A stretch of DNA of 64,000 bases from Lytechinus pictus. Its lineage: Eukaryota; Echinodermata; Echinoidea; Temnopleuroida; Toxopneustidae. The notes beneath the pieces are model-generated. The model made no database searches. It had not been told where the DNA came from and saw only the letters and a program-made list of their open reading frames with translations. The stretch lies in NCBI RefSeq assembly GCF_037042905.1, contig NC_087261.1, positions 21,687,617 through 21,751,616 on the forward strand, in the 5' to 3' direction. Positions 1 to 12,080 of the stretch are shown here, one piece after another; position 1 is the first letter of the stretch; the number at the start of each line of letters is the position of its first letter. A program made the position numbers and the translations under genes.

Positions 1-862
1 TTCATAAAGCTATTTATAAGTAACGAGCGACTTTACAGACGACTAGTTAAAGGAGAATGAAACTCTTGGAGCAAGTTAACTTTTGTGAAAGCAGAAAAAT
101 CAAAGAATAAGATCAACAAAAGTTTGAGTAAAATAGGACTAGCAATAGAAGAGTTATGAGCATTTGAATGTCGAGATCACTAATGCTATGGAGATCCTCC
201 CATTGGCAATGCGACCAAGATCTATGTCACAGATGAACAACTCTCCCCTTTTGGACACTGAAAATATACCCCAAAACATCTCTTTTTGCTCATTCTAATC
301 ATATATGACAAACGATTCATCAATGATATAATGTTGTGAAACCTCTGTACTTGTCCTCTCATAAAGAGAACACCTCACCTTGTGATAGACTCTATAAAAG
401 TGAGAATATAAGTGAAATAAGTACTAAAGTAATGAGAAAGTTGTACGTGTGTGACATCACAGATCTTGGTCGAATTGCCAATGGGAGGATCTACATGGCA
501 TTAGTGATCTCAATATTCAAATGCTCATAACTTTCTTATTATTTATTCAATCTTCCTCAAACTTTCAACAATATGTTTCTTTGATTTTTCTCTTTGATAT
601 GGATTCAGCTGGTTTCAAGGGTTTCATTCTCCTTTAACCTTTCTAAGGGACTACATCAATACCATTGAAAAGTTGGTATCATTTACCATAAGACAGGATC
701 CCCAGTAGTTTGTAAAGTCGCTCATAACTTACGAACAACTTTATGAAACACCCACCGGGTTCGTAAGTTAAGAGCGACTTTAAGAACGACTGGTGAACCT
801 TTCTTATGCTCTAAATAATCACCAATGAACGTTTAATGGTCAATATCATTTACCACAAGATA
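1..862. repeat. Nested foldback (inverted) repeats
   Basis: The first arm, about 1-246, is the imperfect reverse complement of about 441-749. Both contain ATCTTGGTCG, ATTGCCAATGGGAGGATCT and GTTTCATTCTCCTTTAAC, and the second arm has about 90 extra bases. A second palindrome is centred near 750: 675-749 (ATCATTTACCATAAGA to ACAACTTTATGAAA) is the reverse complement of 756-862. No coding sequence was recognised. This looks like a MITE or foldback family copy inserted into, or recombined with, a related one. It lies 3' of the second SLC66A3-like exon, so probably inside that gene. Confidence 0.7.
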
Positions 863-956
863 GAAATGAAGTTCTCAACCTCGCACCCCCATCCAACTAC
901 AATCTCAGTTACCCCCTCCCGGAGCCCTATGCATTTAAAATAGAAAATACACTCAC

Positions 957-1039
957 CTTGTATTTCAAGAGCAATGTATTCTGCATAAACCAGGAAGGGA
1001 AAATTATTGTTGAAGTAATACAGCAAGCCAACCATGTAT
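957..1039 (-). CDS. SLC66A3: SLC66A3-like exon 2
   Basis: The acceptor is TTTTCAG ending at 1040 and the donor is GTGAGT starting at 956. The 83-base exon takes two bases from exon 1 and leaves one base over. It encodes the remainder of the first PQ-loop repeat (NNNFPF...AEY). The reading is open throughout. Confidence 0.68.
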
Positions 1040-4000
1040 CTGAAAACAATTTAAATTAAAAAGGCATGATTATTTAAAACGCTCAGTGCAAGCGGGCGAC
1101 AAACACTTTTTACGTGACGTCATCTAGCCACAGTCACAAGCCAATATATCATCACCTACGTGATGAAGTCACAAAAAACTATTTTTGCATTTCAGCATTT
1201 TTAATACCATATTTTGGTAGAGCATGGTAGAATACCACCACAACCCATTGGTGGGAATCGGTCCATCGGTAATGAATACATAATTAGCCCCATTGAAGTC
1301 TATGTATTATTGGCCTGGTTTCTGAAATTTTCTTACTGATTATACGCGCAGGTAGGCATATTGTGATTACTTCTTGCTTTTCCGTCAAAATCTTACGTAA
1401 TAGCATTCTATATTCCCGCGTTCACTAGAGTTTGTCGAATCTATCAAAACGTGCACAAACTTAAAGTCAATTGATTTCAGGGTTTCAGAGCATCGCATGA
1501 ATATGCATGAAATTGCCAAATCTCAATAACTTTTGAGCGATCCAATCACAAGCCTAGACCATTTCATGTCAACTTGACCAGATATCATTATCGCTATCGA
1601 TACATCTGGACACCTCCCACAAGAATTATTTTGGCGACGATGTGGTCCTGACGTGATCTGCGCGATGAACCAATCGGTGGTCTCTGAATCACTCTGCGGA
1701 GCTGCTATCCTTTGAACGCAGTCAATGGGCAATTCACCACTGTCCATGTGCATTCACGTATCAGAAAATAATTTCAATGCGCTTAATTTAAACTTTACAA
1801 CATACTTCCAAAGCCATTTTTTGTATACATATACACAAACACTTGGGTGGTCATTAATATTGGATTCTGTTCGAACGTCGCTGTAACTGCAGTCAAGATT
1901 CTTCCCGCTATGCCAGCTAGAAGCGCTGATACTGGATGGGGTTTTCTAGCGATCAAAAGCCAATTCTTCAACTAGTCTAGGCTTTCAGAACCTTTACTGA
2001 CTATAAAATAAACTGATGTCTATGGACAATTACACACACTCGATTCTGCGCGAAAATTTGACGGAATAAAGCCATATTCTGTTAGGATATTTATTTCTCC
2101 TACATAATGTTCTATAAAGACTATATAAGGGCTAGATATATTATTTTAAACCTATTCCATATTTTTTATTTTCAATTTTGGGTGGCTGTCGCAAAAGGCA
2201 CTCTTCCCAGTTTGAGAAAAGAAATCAAGCAGTCAAAGGTAAGAATAATTCAATTAGATGGACTCTCACTATTTAAAGTTATGCCATAAATTTGATTGGT
2301 ATCAGAAACTATCACATTTTACTTATTTCAAGGCTCCACATCAACTTCTTTTGTGGTGGTTCGGGCCTCTATTAAATACTTTTGGTGGCCCGAAAAATAT
2401 AGAGAAAAACATTAAAAATGAATAAAACAAACTTCTAATATTAATTCTCCAGCCATGACCACTAAGTTACTTTCACTTTGTATATCTTGTATGTAAACCT
2501 TGTTTGCTGCCATTATATTTTGCAAATTGATTTGTGGTAAAATATAAATTGTTCTATCATTGTAAATATGAATGGATGGAAAGAGAATCAATGAATATTG
2601 TTCCCATGTTAAGTGGACTTTTTTCTTTGATCTACATACAAACACACACTTATAATGGTAAAGCAAATAAATTATGCATGACAAACTCTGATAAAACAAT
2701 ATTTTTCCCTTTCTTCCTCTTTGAATCCCAAAACGTAGAGCATGCAGGCCCTAAATCAAGTTTATTTTTGTTTTCTCTATTGCATCATATTATAGCAGGA
2801 GAAAATCACAGAAAAATATTCTGCAAAATTAGAACAATGCATAAAAGGGGGAAACAAACAAAAATAACTTCTAAAATCTATAATACGAAAAGAAAACAAA
2901 AATAGTTAAAGAAAGAAATGAAATAAAACAAAAGAAACAAGAGATTAGTAAAATAACAAAACAAAGAACAGGAACCAAAAAAAAAAAAAAAAAAAAAAGA
3001 ACATTTAGAAAAATGAATAAAACAAAATGAAAATAAAAATGGGGAAAAAGGGAAAAGAAAGGGGGAAAAATTAAGAAGCCTTTACAAATATTTTTCAAAC
3101 AGCTGTGGCAACAGTCTATTCTGACTGGAATATAATTAAAAGCCAAGCAAATAATTTTCAGTTGCCTTTTGCGAATGGGGCATTTCTATTTTTATATCCT
3201 TTAGGTTGTATCATTAATTATTTCTTGTCGGAAGCAACATATTCCTTAATCAGGCAAAGTCAATTGGATGGTTGTCATTGATGTCAAAAAAATGAAAGAA
3301 AAAAAATATAAGGAAACAGGGCAAAAATATATTTGCCAAAATGTCAGAAAAATCCACATTTCATATCAATGAAATGCCTAATTCCCAAAGTATTCACTTT
3401 CTCAAGAGTGGTTTAAGAAGTCATTTACAAAAAATAAAGAAAGAAATTATCTGTTTTTTGGCTAGAAAAGACACAGATTCGATAGAAACCAAGTATCAAC
3501 ATTCATATAAATGCACATGTGGGACTGCAATGTAATGTACTCGCCTATTTCTTTTTGTGTGCATTAATTCATATCAAACTCGGTCTTTTTTAGTCAAAAG
3601 AGGGGTCATAATTCCCCTTTTTAATGCTTGCAAATAATCAGGGTACACCAGATTTTAGCAACATGGACTGATAGTGAGCTTTTAGATACGGATGCTTATG
3701 AAATCTATCGAAAAGATCGAAATCGAAATGGAGGTGGGGTACTATTTGCCTGAACTTGACTACCAGGCCACTCAACAGGAAGATTTTGAAATACCCAATT
3801 GTAAACTGCTGTGGGTTCAAATTGCTATGCCAAATTCTCAAGGAAAATTGCTGTTTGGGGTATGCTATAGACCTAGCTCCATCTTCTTAGGTGCAAACTC
3901 TCTCAATTGTTTTCTCCCATATATTTTTTCCTACAAGGCAATTCTCTTATGTGGAGATTTTAATCTCCAGCTACCGATTACCACTTCTGAAGATGATGTA

Positions 4001-7000
4001 CCTATTTGAATAAAAACATAAGGGAAATAATAGACATAACCTCCTCACTTGGCATGTCTCAGTTGGTATCCTTTCCCACTCGTTCTGATTCCCTACTAGA
4101 TCTTGTTTTCTGCAACGACCCCGACCTGATATCCAAAATGATCCCTGGCCCACACATTGGCAATAGTGACCACGAAGCCGTTTGTTTCTCTATCAACTTT
4201 CAGCGTTCTCAGCAAACGCTTCCTCGTTTGTTTCATCAGTTCCACAAGGCTGACAAGGCTGACTTTCAGAGAATAATAGAATGTATCCCATGGGATCTTT
4301 TTTTTTTGACAAAGATAATATTAACGATACGTACGATAACTTTAAGTTACTGATCCACGCAGCTGTTAAAGATGTTGTTCCCATAGCAGTATCAAGAGGG
4401 AAACGCCAAACTCCCTGGATTACCCAAGAAATTGTTAACCTCTCAAGAAAGAAGAAACGTGCGTACAGAAAAGTGAAGAGATGTAAATCTGCAAATGGAA
4501 TTCCTACTGTAATAGAAAAAAACAAGAAACTCTGGACTAAATATCAAGAGATTTCTCGAGAAGTGAAGCGCATATGCAAATATTCCTACAATTACTACAA
4601 TGACTATGTACACAACCTTGCCATCAATGCCAACAATGATCCGAAACGGTTTTGGTCATTTGTTAAGGCGAAACGTCGAACTTCTAATGTTAACAACTTT
4701 GTTTATAAGTAACATTGGTAACTCGTATGATTCTGCTGATATGATCGCAAAGGCATTTAATGAGTTTTTCTGTAGCAATTTTTCTGATTGTACTGGACCT
4801 GCTGCCAATATTAATGACTAGACCAATAATTGTAATGCCCAACATGTTGGTATAACCTAGACCAAAAGCTTCAGTCTCTGTATTTTGGTTGTTCCGCTGA
4901 ACTGCGTTGGCTCACTCACCAATACATAGACTGAAGAGCTTGGAGGCCCGTACGTACAGACAACGTATTTTAGCAGTTACGTTAGATCTAACAGCGGAAA
5001 CCCGATTTTCCGATCGTTTTTATGTACATAAAATGTCACATTATGAAAAAGAAATCACATCCATATTTACGAAAAAATGTTTAAAATTCAGAAATATCGT
5101 ACCTTAGACCGCAGTTACCGCTAATTCCTTTCAAACGATGATCGAAACATCGTCATCTTCGATCCTTTCGTTGGTCAACGTAAGTTGCCATCTTGGATGA
5201 CGTCATCATCCTTACAGACGTATTTACCAGTCGCTATATATATCGATCTGTGCCGCTGCTTTGCGCTTGTACATGTAGATGTGCATGCGTTCGGAACTTG
5301 TCGCTCGCATTGATTGGCCAAGATATCGAAAATTTAATCGGAAAGCCTTGATAAAAGCACAACTCGTTGACGGCTACCATATTTTCCTCTCCGGCAGAAA
5401 ATTTAAAAATAAGGAATAACCCGGGGAATAACTCATCGGTAACGTATATTTTCGACATTTTATAGATTTTACATCGTATCAATAGAAAGATTAGAGTCTA
5501 AAGAAAACAGTGGGCCTTCGTTCAAGATAATATAATGTCATTTAGAATCTAAAAGAAATGAAAAATCTGGACAAAACCCACCCTCCGAATTGTCGAGCCA
5601 GATTACACATGCAGGCTCGCACTTGCACACTACCGTCGGTAAATGGGGATTATAGTATTAATGTCAGAAATTGTTGAATAAATCCCCAGAAACGACGGTT
5701 ATTCCTGTCTAGTATAACCCCTTTCTCACAAATTAAGATTGAAAATGCAGATGTTCAAAAATCAATTGAGAATCTGAAATCTTCCAAACCTCCTGGCCCA
5801 GACGGTGTTTCCCCGGCATTTCTCAAACTTGCCGCTTACTCAGTTGTCCCCATTCTAACTCGCACTTTTAATCTCACTTTGAATCTAGGCACTGTACCGA
5901 GGCGAAGGATTGGAAAGCTGCTCAATTGTTATCCCTCTGGCTTTGCATAAGAGTAGACTAAGAAGCACCCATGGGTTCATATCATCTCGCGTGCGAAGAA
6001 ATATCAGTCATATTCACGCGACTCATCCAAAATATACTGGGCTTTTGCCCACATAAAATATCACGCATAATGGTATTTCACATTCTGCTATGACACTTAC
6101 CGAATCATTTAGATCCTTCCGTGACTTCTCCTTGAAGTTTCTTTTTAAAAATATGTATATTTTCTTGATCTTTAGTGAAGATTTCACGGAGATAAAAATT
6201 GGTTAGCGTGGATATCAATTTTCTCCTAAAGAGGGCGCGCGATTTATATTCATATCAAAGACACGACAAGGGAAAGACTAGGCACCTACACTATTTTACA
6301 CGCAAATCGATGCAAGGCATTACGCGAAGTCCGTGAAGTGTCCAATCTTTTCATTGTATAGACTTTGGTATACCGTATCATTGACGTTCGTTAAAGCTTG
6401 TACTGTTGGTTTCGTTCCAGGCATGTGTATTTTTTTCATTTTTTTTTCATTAGTCATCGTTTTAAATTAATTGCAAAAAAGTGTTATCATCGCCAATAGT
6501 AATCTTGAATTATGTTTTTTAAGGTATTTCATTTATTGGTGCCCATAATTAGTAAATTAATCATAAGAATTGCGCATTCAAAGAATTTAGACACAGTTAT
6601 AAAATTACAGAGGAGCTGAATCAAGGTTGTGAAATTTATAAATATTAGCGCCACCAATGGGCTTCCTTGTATTTCCGTAGAAGAGACAAACGAAGTCACT
6701 TGCTAGGCCGAGGTAAGCGAAATTTGCTCTTTTTATAATGAAATTATTTCCAAATCATATGCATAACTTTTTTATGTATTGCTACTTACCGGAAAGAGCT
6801 CCGGTGCGTAGCGAGAAGGAGTTTCGGCAAATATATTATTACTTCAGCAATGAAGCGATGTTTGCCGACTACTTCGAAATCCATATATACTAACCTCGTA
6901 TTATGATGGTGGGCCCCAAGTCTGCGCACCTAACAATTTGAGTTAAGATTTAACATGAATTTCTTCATATTTCACAAAATCTTTCAGTTAATAATGTTCC

Positions 7001-7951
7001 TTATATTATCAAGAGTAAGTGTACCAAATTTCTCATTACAAAATGAAAAAAAATATAGGATTTTCTTGAAAAAACCTCGGGCAGTCATTTTCAGATTGAA
7101 AAACAAATGGTACCCCATGTCTGCGCACTCATTCACTTTGCACACGATTCAGGGATTTTGATGAAAAGGCTGCATTTTGAGGTCGCAACATAAAATGCCC
7201 TAAATTTATTATTTTTCCACCATTTTGAGTCGGATTTTTTAATGAATACCTGTCTATGCATTGCATGTGTAAAGTTCGTGCTCGTTGCATATCTTCTTTA
7301 TTAACTAGAATCGCGCAGATACGCGTGTGCGCAGACAAGGGGGACTGCGCAGACTTGGAGGAACTTGCCATACTAGCAGTAGCACTAGCAGCATTAGTGT
7401 GAGTGACTAAGACCTAAGACTAAGTCTAAGACAAGTCTAAAATAAGAAGATCAGACTCAGAGACAGACATGACAGAGTGCATATCATGTTCATCCATAAT
7501 CATGATAATCGAGGTAAGTGCATAATTCATGTTTTCCCCTTTTACTTGGAGTGCTATAATATTGTGACCACATTCTACCCCATTTTGGAGAGTAATGTTT
7601 GCCTAGTATTACACGGACGAGTCATGACATGAGCTCCAGCCCGCGCCCGCTTTGCGGGCCGGAGCTCCCTGGCCCTGCCCCTGGGTTACCGCTCCGCTAA
7701 CACTAACTTACTAATACTAGTCTGTAGTCATAGCAGGCAGCCGCGGCCGGCAGTCGCTGGAATACTTACAGTTACACAACAGTTTCCATCAAGAAACCTT
7801 TTAGACTGAGTCCTCTGACGCTTCCTGTTTTGACAATGTTCCGCATCTGTGGTATTTTGACAAACAAATTTGGTGCAATGCGCAGAAAATTGAGGATGTT
7901 TAAAATAACCTCATCGTTAGCAGACAGACTTTCACCCATGGTGGCTGACAT
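957..7951 (-). CDS. SLC66A3: SLC66A3 (PQLC3)-like PQ-loop protein, first two coding exons (partial)
   Basis: Two minus-strand exons join as 7951-7776 and 1039-957, giving 86 codons plus one base of a small multi-pass PQ-loop membrane protein. The first exon encodes an N-terminus of about 30 residues, a hydrophobic segment, then KIPQ (residues 32-35) followed by SVRGLSLKGF. This is the PQ dipeptide and downstream S-x-x-GLS pattern of PQ-loop repeat 1. The second exon encodes YMVGLLYYFNNNFPF and AEYIALEIQ, which align with the corresponding part of human SLC66A3; the number of residues between GLSL and the EY pair is the same by my recollection of the human sequence. PQ-loop proteins include lysosomal amino-acid exporters and MPDU1. 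The substrate of SLC66A3 is poorly defined, so none is assigned. MPDU1 is the alternative but fits less well. The remaining exons lie left of base 1. Confidence 0.72.
1040..3690. other. Intron of SLC66A3-like gene, no gene seen
   Basis: AT-rich intronic DNA. About 2830-3080 is an A/G-rich tract with a poly-A run near 2979-2998. A short stretch near 2171-2240 ends in a good donor (AAAGGTAAGAA) on the plus strand but has no convincing partner exon. No RNA gene or complete transposon was recognised. Confidence 0.6.
3692..5947 (+). pseudogene. Broken non-LTR retrotransposon (endonuclease to start of reverse transcriptase)
   Basis: Degenerate ORF2 of a CR1/Jockey-type LINE. 3692-4009 contains LLCGDFNLQ, the GDFN motif of the APE endonuclease. 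After a frameshift, 4006-4260 has QLVSFPTR, LDLVFCND and GNSDHEAV, which are the end of that domain. 4281-4820 is the linker (RQTPWITQEIVNLSR, AFNEFFCSNF) with further frame changes. The frame is broken at 4858 by an inserted element and resumes at 5712, reading IKIENADV and SSKPPGPDGVSPAFLK, the first conserved block of the reverse transcriptase. The copy stops near 5947 without the catalytic YADD. It lies in the SLC66A3-like intron, antisense to the gene. Clearly dead. Confidence 0.85.
4858..5711. mobile_element. 854-bp hAT-like non-autonomous insertion with 8-bp target duplication
   Basis: The insert is flanked on both sides by GTATAACC (4850-4857 and 5712-5719). Its ends are TAGACCAAAAG and CCTGTCTA, a short TAGAC/GTCTA inverted repeat. 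Removing the insert and one flank joins the host LINE frame as VGITPFSQIKIENADV without a shift, which fixes the borders independently. An 8-bp duplication with TAG-type ends is typical of hAT elements. No transposase is seen, so it is non-autonomous. Confidence 0.75.
5948..6914. other. Intronic DNA, nothing recognised
   Basis: AT-rich with scattered repeat words (for example a GAGCTCCGG word near 6798). No ORF, RNA gene or clear inverted repeat was identified. Confidence 0.5.
6915..7359. mobile_element. MITE-like element with CCAAGTCTGCGCA ends
   Basis: The left end has CCAAGTCTGCGCAC (from 6916) and the right end has CTGCGCAGACTTGG (to 7358), near-perfect inverted ends. Related words recur inside (CCATGTCTGCGCAC near 7117 and GTGTGCGCAGACAAG near 7325). 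It carries no coding capacity and lies in the SLC66A3-like intron. Confidence 0.5.
7631..7668. repeat. GC-rich hairpin GAGCTCC...GGAGCTC
   Basis: GAGCTCC, a central GCCCGC/GCGGGC stem and GGAGCTC form a nearly perfect palindrome with a short loop. A related partial word occurs near 6798. It is probably a dispersed palindromic repeat; no function is assigned. Confidence 0.6.
7776..7951 (-). CDS. SLC66A3: SLC66A3-like exon 1 (coding part)
   Basis: The proposed start is ATG at 7951-7949 (MSATMGESL); ATG at 7939-7937 is a second possible start. The exon gives 58 codons plus two bases. The donor GTAACT at 7775-7770 is chosen because it is the one whose phase joins the next exon in frame and avoids TAA. 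A stronger-looking donor, GTAAGT, lies six bases further on, but using it would read GTG-TAA and end the protein. Just upstream of the start (about 7957-7975) is CCCACAATGCATCCCG, a promoter-proximal-looking word, followed by a run of C. Confidence 0.7.
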
Positions 7952-8284
7952 CTTAGTTATCCCACAATGCATCCCGATCCCACGTATCATCATCGCATCG
8001 ACCCCCCCCCCCCCCACCCAAGAATGCAGAGCAACTACACATCCTATATATAGTGACATGAGAGATTCTTTTTATTTTCCAAGTCTTCCCCTCATTTTAA
8101 TAATTTTTTTCACTCGTCTTCCTCCTCTTATTTTTTTATCCTCTCTTTTCCCTTTTTTCATTCTTTCCTTTTTTTTTTGCTCCGCCAATAGGGCCCGGGG
8201 GGGGGGGGGCCCTCGGCCCCCCCCCCCTGGATCCGCCTTTTCTATCCATACACTTTTGTCAATCAGCTTATACCGAGTGGAAAT
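7952..8284. promoter_or_regulatory. Presumed 5' flank of the SLC66A3-like gene
   Basis: This is the region upstream of the proposed start codon on the minus strand. It contains homopolymer runs (C near 8000-8014, G near 8199-8210, C near 8217-8227) and pyrimidine-rich DNA at 8070-8180. No TATA box was recognised. Called a promoter by position only. Confidence 0.3.
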
Positions 8285-8895
8285 AACCTTGACACCTCAC
8301 AAATCTCAAATTGAAGGAAAAATGTTTCATGAACAAAATAATGATAATATGGCCTAAAAGAGTATTTTCTCACAAATAATTTGATACCATATTTCATATG
8401 GTAGGTGCATGTTAACGCTTGGATAATCAGAAGGTATTTTTAAAAATATTTTGTAAAGTATGATTTGCGCCAAAGTAAGGCATGACTGCAATGAATGAAT
8501 CCAGACGCAAATGATGTCATAATCCTGCATTAGTTAGTAAACAATAATTACAAACCCCTTTTCAATTTAATTAACTTGAGAATTGATACTTAAAAATTAA
8601 TTAAAAATTAAACAAATGTAATGTTGATTATTGAAATGGTGGTTTTGGAATATACTTTAATGCCACCTTTGAAGGATTATGACATCACTGACATCTGGAT
8701 TCATTAATTGGAGTCATGCATATTACTTTGGCACAAGTCATAATTTACATATTATCCATGTGTGAAGACCTACCACATAAAATGGTATCAAATGATTTGG
8801 GAGAAGATACTCTTTCAGACCATATATAATAATAATGTGTTAATGGAACATTTTTTTCCTTTAATAAGGGATTTGTGAAGTGTCAAGTTTCATAT
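8285..8895. repeat. Foldback element, about 610 bp
   Basis: The left arm (CTTGACACCTCACAAATC, AAGGAAAAATGTT, AAATAATTTGATACCATA) is the reverse complement of the right arm (TATGTGGT..., TTTGTGAAGTGTCAAG), meeting near 8590. The arms are about 80-85 percent alike by eye. No ORF is present. MITE/foldback type. Confidence 0.65.
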
Positions 8896-9840
8896 AATTT
8901 TATTAACATTATGACAAAAGATTCTTTAATCATAAACGGTATAGAGTTTGGGGATGGGCTGGCTCGAATGGACATCTTTTGCCGTCCTCTTCATTGTAAA
9001 CAACTCGTGTGACATCTCGAGTTCATTTTCTAAATTGGCGAGATATATCGTTTGGAAATCGGAACCGTTGAGCGTCGGAGCCACCCCCTCAAAAAAAAAA
9101 GAGAAATAAACTTTATAATATTTCCATTACGTTGCAGGCCACGCCAACATTATGATCTATTCTGTCGGAGATGCACAAGGGCAGGTCGAAGGGAAAAAGT
9201 CCAAGTACTACCGCTCAGTCGTCTCGTGTCAGACTTGTAATTCATATTGTCATACTTTTGTGTAATTACATTCAGTATATATAGAGTACCGTACGTGGGT
9301 CGCGGAATAGGGGGGGGGGGGGCACGAAAAATATTGTGAGTCACCTATAAGCCAGTTCACGGTTAGCTCATGATCAACTTTTCTCAAATTACCTATGTGA
9401 TTTTTCATTAGGATAAGCACTATCATTTTCAAATGTAGATGTTGCGTAAGCTTTACCGGTAGAGTATTCAAATTCTAAGAACAAAAGGCATTGTATAGAC
9501 CAGGTGACTAGAATAGTACATCAGGGATAAAGTTTGGAAATCTGTTTTATTGTCTGCCTTTGGCACATTTGACTATTGTTTAGGCTACTGTCAAATACCA
9601 GTGATTATGAAGGCTCTATTTATTACTCTTCAGCTTGGATGTGATAAATATTTTGAAAGGAATACATGAATAATCATCAAATCACAAATGCCTATGTCAG
9701 TGAATTTGAAAGCCACCTTCATGGTTGTCTCCAATGACTTTTTCTGCTCGTGCACAGTTTACAACCGTGAACAGGCTTAAGAGGGCGTTCAATATCCATG
9801 TGGAAAGCGTCATTTTAATAACTGTTTGTAGGAATTTAAG
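8896..9840. other. Intergenic DNA, nothing firm
   Basis: Contains a G run near 9310-9321 and a possible acceptor TTACGTTGCAG at about 9127-9137 followed by about 110 open bases with no recognisable homology. No gene is called. Confidence 0.4.
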
Positions 9841-10650
9841 AAGAACATACGTGTCTCGATGATGCGAGCGCAATTAAAGCGTGAGCTGAATTTTATGTTT
9901 GTATTCATATCTGGAAATCAGTAGGCCTACTAGCTTTTTGTAATCTTGCAACGTCTAACCTCATTAAATAATTAAGGCGAGCTATTTTTTTTTATGGGGG
10001 GGGGGGGACATTTATTGACCAGGAATTGGAACGTTTTAGGCACCGAATGAAATTTAGAAATTGGATGATGAGGATATAAAAATAATAATAATGATAATAA
10101 TAATAAATATTATTATTATAATACTAATAATATTAATGATAATGATGATGATAATAATAAAAACAACAACAATGATAGTAATAATAATATATAATAATAA
10201 TAACAATAATATAAATTTCCGGTTTTTTTTTCAAATCGAGACCTAAAAACAGAATAATTCTAAGCACGCTTCTAAGTATTGTACCATAAACAGATCGTTT
10301 TTCACTCTTCAAATATTGCGAGCGTGAGCAGGATTTTTTTTTCATATTAAGAACTGAAAATGGACACATTTTATGAACTGCTTGTAGGAATTCATGAAGA
10401 GCATAGCATTTCACGAATCGGGTATTTCGAGCGCGAAGCGCGAGCTGAAAATTTGTTATATTCAGACCTGAAAATTTTAAGGGCTGTTTTTAATAGGAAT
10501 TCGGGAAGAGCATGATAATATAACAAGGGCGAGCTGTAGTTTATTTTATATCCAGACCTAAAATGTGGATAGATTTAAGTACTTTGTCATGGAAAGTGCG
10601 TGTCACCGAGTGTTCAAATCAAAGCGCGAGGATTATTGTTCGACTTAAAT
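9840..10650. repeat. Diverged tandem repeat, GCGAGCGCGAAGCGCGAGC family
   Basis: Units of about 100-120 bp share the words GCGAGCGCGAAGCGCGAGC, ATATTCAGACCTGAAAA and GGAATTCATGAAGAGCATA (near 9860, 10319, 10429, 10530 and 10610). They are interrupted by an AAT/ATA-rich microsatellite at 10076-10212. The same family occurs at 51570-52170. Confidence 0.65.
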
Positions 10651-10869
10651 AGAGGATGTTTAAGCGTCATTTAATCCTCTTGGACGGTGACATGACCTCA
10701 CTTGCCATAAAATTGTCCAATCTACATGAATCGTTGATTTCGGGTGAATGAACATCATTTGTTGTGGTGGTGTTTTATTCTGAATCATTAAAAATCTTAA
10801 TTTTGGTTTTAAAAAATTGAGGTAGAATAATGCCCACTTTCTCAAATCATGTATCATAATACAGTCAAT

Positions 10870-12080
10870 AAAGATTCACTCCTTTTCATGTTATGGCATT
10901 TCAAAGATTTGCATCATTCCGGTGAAATAGTTTTACAGGAATGCACGTTTTCATAAATATTCAATGACCAGACTGATGGTGTCATATTATTACCACTTAT
11001 TCTGTTGTATTTCATTATATGAATTATGATTTTTCAAATTTTGTCCATTAGGAACTTAAAAAAAATGAATTGACAAACTGATTTAGCGCACTAGATACAT
11101 GTACTCACTGTGTAACTTATTTTTTTTCTATAAGGGAGACATATATCATACATTCATGAAATAATTATGATTTCATGTAATAAGATAAGAAAAAGGAAAG
11201 TTGGGATGTGACATCAACATTCCATCTAATGACTAATTATTAATGTGCATAACTCTTAGCTCTTTATGCGCATTAAGCACTCTACAGAGTGGATTTTGCG
11301 CTTTGCAAGTCACATTATTATTATAACTGTTTTCACAAAATATTACTAAAGCTCAAGTCCACCTCAGAATAATGCTAATTTTAATTAATAGAGAATTAAT
11401 AGAGAAAAATCAAACGAGCATAACGATGAAATTAATTTCATCAAAATCGGATGTGAAATCAGAAAGTAACAGTTTAGAGCTTCGCTTATTTTTCACAAAA
11501 CAGTTATATGCTCAACTCAATGACATGCAAATGAAAGAGTCGATGACGTCCCTCACTCAATATTTATTTGGTTTTTTATTGTTTGAATTATACAATATTT
11601 CAATTTTTACAGATTTGACAATTAGGACCAACTTGGATGACTGAACCATAAAATGTTAAAACAGTGGTAATACACACGTCCAGGGAGGAATAACAACAAC
11701 AACAGGGAGAAAATAAGAATATTTCATAATAATATTTCATATTAATAAATCACAAAAAAAATTGTGACGTCATCAGTCCCATCGTTTGCATACCGACCAG
11801 GATGTGAATAGAACTGTTTTATGAAATTAAGCGAAACTTAAAGATGTCATAACTTTCTTATTTTACATCCGATTTTGACGAAATTTTCAGTGTAACGCTT
11901 GTTGGATTGTTCTCTTTTTATTCAAATCAAATTTTTGTTGGGATGGACTTGTCCTATAAGCATTAAAATTCAATAAATTTAATCTGATTTTGGATTTGGA
12001 TGAAATTGTCAGCATTTCGCGTGGTTAAGTTTACTCTATTTATTTAGATATGATTATTTTCAGCCCGGATTGCCCCTTTA
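10870..12080. repeat. Dispersed repeat with foldback core, related to 52310-52740
   Basis: 10905-11100 (CATTCCGGTGAAATAGTTTT, AATTGACAAACTGATTTAG) matches 52330-52515. Inside it, about 11340-11640 is an imperfect reverse complement of about 11760-11960: TTCATCAAAATCGGATGTGA against TCACATCCGATTTTGATGAA-like sequence. The GCGAAGCGC array precedes this block at both loci, so the two parts belong to one composite family. Confidence 0.6.

Noticed and set aside
2107..2289. Plus-strand frame ending at AAAGGTAAGAA
   Set aside because: A good donor, but no supported acceptor or partner exon and no homology; it lies in the intron of the opposite-strand SLC66A3-like gene.
9052..9276. Possible exon after TTACGTTGCAG (HANIMIYSVGDAQGQV...)
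   Set aside because: No partner exon, no recognisable family, and two different frames are open; one good acceptor alone is not enough.
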